Source of the DNA: Effrenium voratum
Lineage: Eukaryota > Sar > Dinophyceae > Suessiales > Symbiodiniaceae
Reading direction: 5' to 3'
DNA length: 64,000 nucleotides
Assembly (NCBI GenBank): GCA_963377175.1
Contig: CAUJNA010003801.1
Location: 172,368-236,367 of the forward strand
Position numbers and translations under genes: made by a program. The notes beneath the pieces are model-generated. The model worked only from the letters and a program-made list of their open reading frames with translations, searched no databases and was not told the DNA's origin. The number at the start of each line of letters is the position of its first letter. The stretch's first letter is position 1. Shown here piece by piece: positions 43,801-64,000 of this stretch.

Positions 43801-45271
43801 CAAAGACTTGTCCTCCAGCAGGTCCTTTCTTACCCTTGCCAGAGCTCTTGCCTTTCTTTCCTTTGCTCTTGCCCTTGACGTAGTTCAGGGGGTAGTAACC
43901 GCGTGACATCTTCGAGGCGTTCGTCAACTGCCTCGACTCCTGAAATGTCTTCAAGCGTCCTTGGAAGTTGACGTAGATCTCTTCCAACTCCTTCGCACGC
44001 TCGGGGTCCACCATCATCGCCTGCTCGATGTCCATCCACGGCTTGGTTTCACTCCACGTCCACCAGATCCCATCTCCATCGGCCGCATACCAGTCGTCGT
44101 GGTACCACTCCCACTGTAGAGCTTGTCCATCTCCCAGGTAGGTCACCCACGCGGTCTTTTTGTGGTAGTCCTTGCTGTGGTCCACCTGATACACCTCGGA
44201 CGGGAGTTCCTTACCAACCCACATGATCTGCGTGTTCTCATCGTCGTCGACGTTGGGCATCAAGCCCCATTCGCCGTTCTCCTCAACCCAGTAAGATCTT
44301 GATCTCCGCTGAAACTGACCACCTTGGCGTGATGACTCAGCTTGCATCAGCTCCTCCTCCTGATCACGAAGAGCTCTTTCGATCTCGCTGAACTTGAGGC
44401 TGTTGCCCGTCGCACTCTGGACTGCAAGGCGTGAGCTCGCAGGTAGCCCCGCTCTCCTCAGCAGCAGCCACCCTAGGACTTCTTCCGGAAGGATGTCCGC
44501 ATCGCCGAGATCGAACTCCTCCCACTTCACCGTCTCGTGCTCATCATAGTCCTCCTCCGAGTCCCACTCACTGCGGCCTCTCCAGTCCTGACGTCCGTGC
44601 CATCCTCCACGATGCCACCACGTCCAGTCTTCTCCTTCATACGTCTCCTCAGCCTCTGGGTTCTCCGCCGTCGTTGCCTCTCCATCACGTGCCTCCTCAC
44701 CATGTACTTGCCCTCGGCCATGAGTAGGTGAGGATGCCCCGGTCGCCGACCTCGATGGAGAGCCACCTGCTTGGCTGTTGCGATCATCTGCATCTGGCTC
44801 AGGCTCGGTCTCCGTCCTTCTCCCGGATCTTGATCCTCTCTCCGACTCCTCCTTCACAGAACTCAGCTTCCCCGGCTTCTTCCGGGTCCTCATCAAGGCC
44901 CGCTGCAGCCTCTTGTAGCTCTCCCGCACCTCCGTGGCCCACTGCGACATGCCCATGCCATACGGCCTCCGGAGCTTGATGAAGAGCTCCTCAAGCTTCT
45001 GTCCTGTTTCAGGGACAGGAGTCTTACACAGGCGCGATTCTAAGAATCGCAAGAGGTAGACCGGCCCCTGTGACGTTGTGAGCTCCTGGTGATTGACCTC
45101 GTTGAGGATGGCCCATGCTTTCCCGGTCAACCTCGCCGCCAACGCCGGCCCCAGCAGATGTCTTCGCCTCTTCGGCGTCTTCTCGAACTCCAGCCTGACT
45201 CTGCGGACGTATTCATGCCATCCAGCGGGCTCGCCGTCCCATGTTGTCTTCACCTCGTCATCCTTTACCAT
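37844..45271 (-). CDS. Gag-Pol polyprotein of element 2 (copia type, MTase-like domain before integrase)
   Basis: One frame of 2,475 codons from ATG 45271. The frame is open 15 codons further up, but only to a GTG. Residues counted from that GTG: Gag capsid-like region 20-145; acidic/Trp-rich linker; Lys/Gly-rich stretch with a CCHC knuckle C526-C529-H534-C539; aspartic protease LDSGA at 597; low-complexity linker 730-1020; methyltransferase-like domain 1066-1280 (LPCGPYS at 1126, EWPR, DGC, YPRQMC); integrase finger H1323, H1328, C1356, C1359 and core D1386, D1452, E1488 with 35 residues between the last two; RT about 1960-2200 with VDD at 2141-2143; RNase H from D2298 to the end. Gag and Pol are fused without a frameshift, unlike element 1. 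Every catalytic residue checked is present, so the copy may be competent. Confidence 0.95.
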   Translation of the reverse strand: MVKDDEVKTTWDGEPAGWHEYVRRVRLEFEKTPKRRRHLLGPALAARLTGKAWAILNEVNHQELTTSQGPVYLLRFLESRLCKTPVPETGQKLEELFIKLRRPYGMGMSQWATEVRESYKRLQRALMRTRKKPGKLSSVKEESERGSRSGRRTETEPEPDADDRNSQAGGSPSRSATGASSPTHGRGQVHGEEARDGEATTAENPEAEETYEGEDWTWWHRGGWHGRQDWRGRSEWDSEEDYDEHETVKWEEFDLGDADILPEEVLGWLLLRRAGLPASSRLAVQSATGNSLKFSEIERALRDQEEELMQAESSRQGGQFQRRSRSYWVEENGEWGLMPNVDDDENTQIMWVGKELPSEVYQVDHSKDYHKKTAWVTYLGDGQALQWEWYHDDWYAADGDGIWWTWSETKPWMDIEQAMMVDPERAKELEEIYVNFQGRLKTFQESRQLTNASKMSRGYYPLNYVKGKSKGKKGKSSGKGKKGPAGGQVFANHESGKGGKNRVGGADYTGCFICGDKNHEFRTCPRRGAAGGKGQSGGGFGNFVMGVFMVEEDPEFTVETMTPDAEVFSVMAQRHPGHAVLDSGATETVASLEALEELMKVRAQRHGPERFEVVPTRKRFRFGNGESKSAESLVIIPQVLNKKSFGLAVYSLDVKAVPILLSVRTLKELGAILDFERKELRLRAIGSNFAIPLTESESGHLLLDLTADWLEVTPGQVSQASGSSSAGAYMALEREWMSEELEHGGDPVGKSQSGIQGPPDVCGPSSQPTGMKTCSKFEPRHVPVTEDGQELGEQAGGRDDLGGEEQRIRWPEEGQVGNPEDESYNSREIRPDPPGRTGSSRPEMPGSSMSWTPQGDARRKGLTVGPQWSWSLEGLQRVSTSADLCAGLWSDGHSPSGGTSSKGHVGGAGGRDAKHQSARDEREAQQQGGGASRSREVAGGSPGGCAAAESPGETKGKAGARLCQNGDGDRGHQEGHEAGECEHFRGGRDSGDSGRLRGGREADIEMDDDGYMFQEEVLGEKDLEMLIGAAENYVEDLEEIYHLMPQENQNRIDLMEVCCPTESTLSGTFEKKGAKIFRVGLPDYDMSTRVGFQKVRKERWRLKPRMMWMSLPCGPYSPIQQVFNEKSEEQWFKSMMRKKKSRRMIRHGLQLVRDQVLDGGDYAWEWPRVNGGWCLPEVRGFFEEMEAQGKLFVAKLDGCTVGVKSETGRPMKKPWTIKTSLIGLANALRRRCPGDHLHDECLGGGRAEKSGYYPRQMCDLIYREVMLHGPRHSEFETYPVLEAKEQVGSTEMTKDERKKAAVLLDRLHRRTGHPSNRALAACLKHRGVKPEVVKLALHHQCSDCQEMRLADAAPAVSLQRSNTLWKCMLMDGADVKYGDQVVHILIMMDEASHYMVMAELFRRHVDEGRNATAEEVVRAVEQHWVQHYGIPGVIRLDPEGAFRSNLFGDWCQDRGVELMPCAAEAHGQIGEVESLIRKVKQDARVMLNSQICEDPTSAVVAVIAAHNQLDRVQGFSPCQWALGRQFTLAGKLFEDGHDEALHGAQGTPGHAMQKNLKVRLSAETVYAKSQSKEKITRALNMRSRPQARYLPGDLVYYKRVKPPADQPANPMVGQKTWRWFGPGRVLATETRTDAGGLERRPHNVVWVVTGGRLKRCAPFQLRHASERERLIAEQVDSPVASWTFHSLLQGVQGGQYERFDNLMFPEDMERKRLARRGTSRARSRTPGRRSRSVPVGGDVSSGEEMMQSRSRGHVRPPGDPSGERLPKEARVSKQEKKEETYESTQESQKLRTGRPGSSTVAHDRSQFSVEEVIDSGAMARGHGTTAAGETGELFEHDLFRMQRQKQERAEMTPVKLARRSGDSANVVLPEPMEKKLEDGQPVYFMEEDEQIVMDLPMPKSKKEWKLLERRPEAYYVKKIRNTEVNVRRLNSEQLAEFDKAKHVEVQSWVRNAAVRRAGSMVSTERCINMRWVLCYKESGAPKARIVLIGYQDPDVEGLATASPTMSRRTRQAVLQYKCCRKWRALKGDVRAAFLQGASSEEDRKLFAKPVPELACEMGLKEGECVQILKSCYGLITAPASWFRDVTNTLRKAGMEPLITDPCCWRFRVKDEISGEMVTQGLVCAHVDDFIVVGNEGCEEWVDALTQFYHRYDWSDWEFGSFSHCGVILKENEDFSVTLDHASFVDNLEPVEFQNRDEKEQVTEFERGQIRGLLGALQWRCYNTAPQHAAKLSLLQSEICVATVATIKKLNKLLRECQAQRHISIRVNVLHCEPEEVNFVGWCDAALGNRPGNTSTGGYVIAATSPKMLKNEPAPLSIMAWRSGRLPRVARSSLGAELQAMSECEEELMFLRFQWAEMCGHEAQPGQVRELLEKVPGALVTDAKALYDVVKKGTMNSAGAGLKEKYSTMEFLSLIQRLSDGGTEIRWVHSDAQLADALTKGLTHGGALQKVLVEGKWTIVHDPLFTAAKKRAKVTE
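41477..42121 (-). other. Methyltransferase-like domain in element 2
   Basis: Residues about 1066-1280, between the protease/linker and the integrase finger. It shares with the element 1 domain, in the same order: PCGP followed by an aromatic and Ser, EWPR-x4-GW, DGC-x2-G, G-x-P-x2-K-x-W-x-I-x-T, LA-x-AL and YP-[KR]-QMC. The rest of the two polyproteins is far less alike, so this block is under constraint. Confidence 0.6.
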
Positions 45272-45324
45272 GTCTCTGGGCTGCACGATGTAGCCCACCC
45301 TGAAGATCCCCTTCACGATCTCCA

Positions 45325-45337
45325 GCTCTCGCTACCA
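45325..45337 (-). other. Primer-binding site of element 2 (initiator tRNA-Met type)
   Basis: One base inside the 5' LTR the element strand reads TGGTAGCGAGAGC. The complement of the 3' end of eukaryotic initiator tRNA-Met begins TGGTAGC or TGGTATC, the usual copia primer. The first seven bases fit the former. The dinoflagellate tRNA itself would need checking. Confidence 0.7.
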
Positions 45338-45338
45338 A

Positions 45339-45492
45339 TGTTGGCACAAAACCATGCGCGAGGGCAGCTGTCCGCCCTTTTTCCTCTATATGCTAAAGTA
45401 AGCCTGTGGCAAAAGGGGTCCCTAGGGATTGAACCAGTGGCAGCGGTTTGCAAACACTCGAACCAGAGGCGACCAAACGAAAAACACCACAA
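45339..45492 (-). repeat. 5' LTR of element 2 (154 bp)
   Basis: Identical to 37659-37812. Transcription of the element would start within it and run toward lower coordinates. The B-box-like GGTTCAATCCC is at 45425-45435. Confidence 0.95.
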
Positions 45493-46018
45493 TAAGTAGT
45501 GAACACTTGCCTTTTTGTATACTGTTTCTGATGGGCTTACTTGTGATGTTGGAGAATCCACAGCACAACGTAGCCCCCAAACCCCCACAAATTGCGTGGA
45601 CCCGGGAAGACGTGTTTTGGTTGGTCAGACACAATGTGTTCAGCGGGAGCCAAACAAGCACGTTCTGGATGGAGGTTGGTATGTTGTTTCGTGTTCAATC
45701 CAACAGGGACCTTCACAATGAACTGCGTGAGTTGTGGTTGCAGTGTGTCCCGACCAATGCGATGCAAAGGTTTGTTTCCCGCGTGCTTCCCGGGGAGTTG
45801 GTCGGAAGTCCACTTTCAATCACAGGGAATTTCAAAAAAGAGCCGGGACAAGCAAAAATATATTAGAGCTTGATGGCTTTGAGTGTCTCGGCAGGGCAAG
45901 AGAACCGAGACCGTGACATCCATAAGATCTGGAGATATACATGGTGTTCCCTGCCGCTACTATTCATACCGCAGTGTTGTATATAATGTGAATGGTTATT
46001 CAAGCTGACATTATTGCT

Positions 46019-46120
46019 ACATGGCTGTGGGTCAAAAATAGGTACCCAAAATGGGACCCTGGTAAGTATAGACCAAAACCTGCGGTCCCCTGGTGGTTTA
46101 ATTTTGACCACACCCACATG
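46019..46120. mobile_element. Hairpin element, family 1, copy 3 (target duplication ACATG)
   Basis: A 92-bp core, GCTGTGGGTCAAAAAT to TTTTGACCACACCC, flanked by ACATG at 46019-46023 and 46116-46120. It lies in the otherwise featureless gap 45,498-46,595 between element 2 and the last exon of the Dispatched-like gene. Confidence 0.8.
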
Positions 46121-46595
46121 TTTTTTTGGGCTGGCAAAAGAGAAGCACGTGGACCAGCTCCTCTGCTACGCCCAGATCGCAAATCTAGTTGAGAACCTGG
46201 CCATGGCATCAACCCCATTCATCTGAGAGGAGATCCGCAGCTTTCCCCAAGCTTGTGCTGTACGCAAACCAAACTGTCTCCACAAAGTGAGAGCATCCTT
46301 TGTTCACGGTCAACGACAGCCTCAACGAACTAGGCCTTTACAACGTGCAGGTGCCCGCGAGGAAAAAGCTGACCCATGTTCTTTGGATTTCTTAGTCTAG
46401 GTGAGTGAATGAGCAAGAATGGGCGTTTTGAGCTGACAAGGCACTGCATAAGCCTTGAAAACCTGCCTGCGCGTGCTTGTTTCACGCTGCCTGCAAGGGG
46501 GGGAAGCCGAGGCAACGAACTCGTGGACAGGAAAACAATTCACCGTGCCGGCCATCCGCAGGTTTGCGGAGGCCTGGGTATTCGCATCGTTCGCC

Positions 46596-63379
<16,784 letters not shown>

Positions 63380-63399
63380 CTTGGGCAGGGGATAGAAGA

Positions 63400-63720
63400 T
63401 TCAACCGGGCTGTGGTGGTAGTGGTGGTCGAAACTTGTTGGGCTGCGGTGGTCAAAAATGGTTGGTAACCCCAAAAGCAGTTGGTTCAACGAGGGGATAG
63501 AAGATTCGAAAGGTTGGTCAAGAATCGTTGGTAGCCCCAAAATGGCCCCCCAAAAAATAGCTGGTAACCCCAAATAGTTGGTCAAAAAATGTTGGTAACC
63601 CCAAAGCTGTGGTGGTCAAAAATAGTTGGTAACCCCAACATGACTCCCGGTAAATGGAGGACGAAACCTGCGGTCCAATTCCTGGCGGCTGAATTCTTAC
63701 CCATACCCAATGGCAGGTGC
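63400..63720. repeat. Tandem units of GGTTGGTAACCCCAAA type, ending in a diverged family 1 hairpin
   Basis: Units of about 25-40 bp with TTGGTAACCCC or TTGGTAGCCCC. GGGGATAGAAGATTC occurs twice (63,388 and 63,494). From about 63,609 the sequence resembles family 1 (GCTGTGGTGGTCAAAAATAG to TTACCCATACCC) but without a matching target duplication. Nothing is recognised from 63,720 to 64,000. Confidence 0.6.
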
Positions 63721-64000
63721 ATCAAGGGGTATCCTTTCAAGAACTTTCACGTTGAGGGACCCATCGAATGGGCTCTAATGAAAGGGCTCCTTTGGGATGC
63801 TACACATGTTTGTTCTGCAAAATGGAATCAATTTGTGGCCTTCGCCAGACTTCGAGGCGCTGCAGGGCACTGCTGCAAAGCCCGGTGAAAAGCTGACCAA
63901 GAAACCAAGGCATCACCAAGGTGGCGATGAAAACAGCTTATGCACACACACACACACATGTACTAAGAGACAATGCAAGCAGAGAACAGAAATCCTGCCC

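Larger units (their letters stand above)
37654..45497 (-). mobile_element. Element 2: complete Ty1/copia retrotransposon with target duplication TAAGT
   Basis: The element proper is 37659-45492 (7,834 bp), flanked by TAAGT at 37654-37658 and 45493-45497. It has two 154-bp LTRs identical at every position, a primer-binding site and one uninterrupted Gag-Pol frame. Identical LTRs imply insertion too recent for mutations to build up. It is oriented like the host genes and lies between the last exon of the Dispatched-like gene (46,596) and the first recognised exon of gene B (37,471). Confidence 0.95.

Overview
The window looks like nuclear DNA of a dinoflagellate. Three observations support this. 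First, two different Ty1/copia-type retroelement polyproteins fill about a third of it. Second, the only host gene I can recognise is cut into exons of about 50-125 bp, whose introns mostly start with GC (a few GT or GA) and end in AG followed by an exonic G, a splice style known from dinoflagellates. Third, a near match to the dinoflagellate spliced leader lies upstream of the first retroelement. The genus cannot be fixed from the sequence. Every gene I can support is on the minus strand.

Positions 1-19,020 (minus strand): a very large retroelement, here called element 1. From its 5' side it has a spliced-leader-like relic (about 19,010), a gag region (18,579-13,492; its N-terminal part is broken by two frameshifts and the last 1,286 codons are intact), a textbook -1 frameshift signal at the gag stop, and an intact 2,239-codon pol. 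The pol order is protease, integrase, a methyltransferase-like domain, a complete dUTPase, reverse transcriptase and RNase H. Downstream lies 'ORF X', a reading frame of about 2,000 codons broken by about six frameshifts and running off the left edge. I found no LTRs for this element.

Positions 19,020-37,650: mostly non-coding DNA with hairpin (MITE- or introner-like) elements, minisatellites and a 300-bp direct repeat. Within it is a chain of small, phase-compatible minus-strand exons (gene B, 21,332-37,471) whose product I do not recognise.

Positions 37,654-45,497 (minus strand): element 2, a complete and apparently very young copia element. It has two identical 154-bp LTRs, a 5-bp target duplication TAAGT, a primer-binding site next to the LTR and one Gag-Pol ORF of about 2,475 codons. 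Its Pol carries the same methyltransferase-like domain as element 1, but before the integrase instead of after it.

Positions 45,500-64,000: 18 minus-strand exons (63,379 down to a TGA at 46,596) that join in phase into the 516-residue C-terminal half of a Patched/Dispatched-type (RND superfamily) membrane protein. One intron holds about 1.2 kb of CTTG repeat. The rest is intron sequence with tandem repeats and more hairpin elements.
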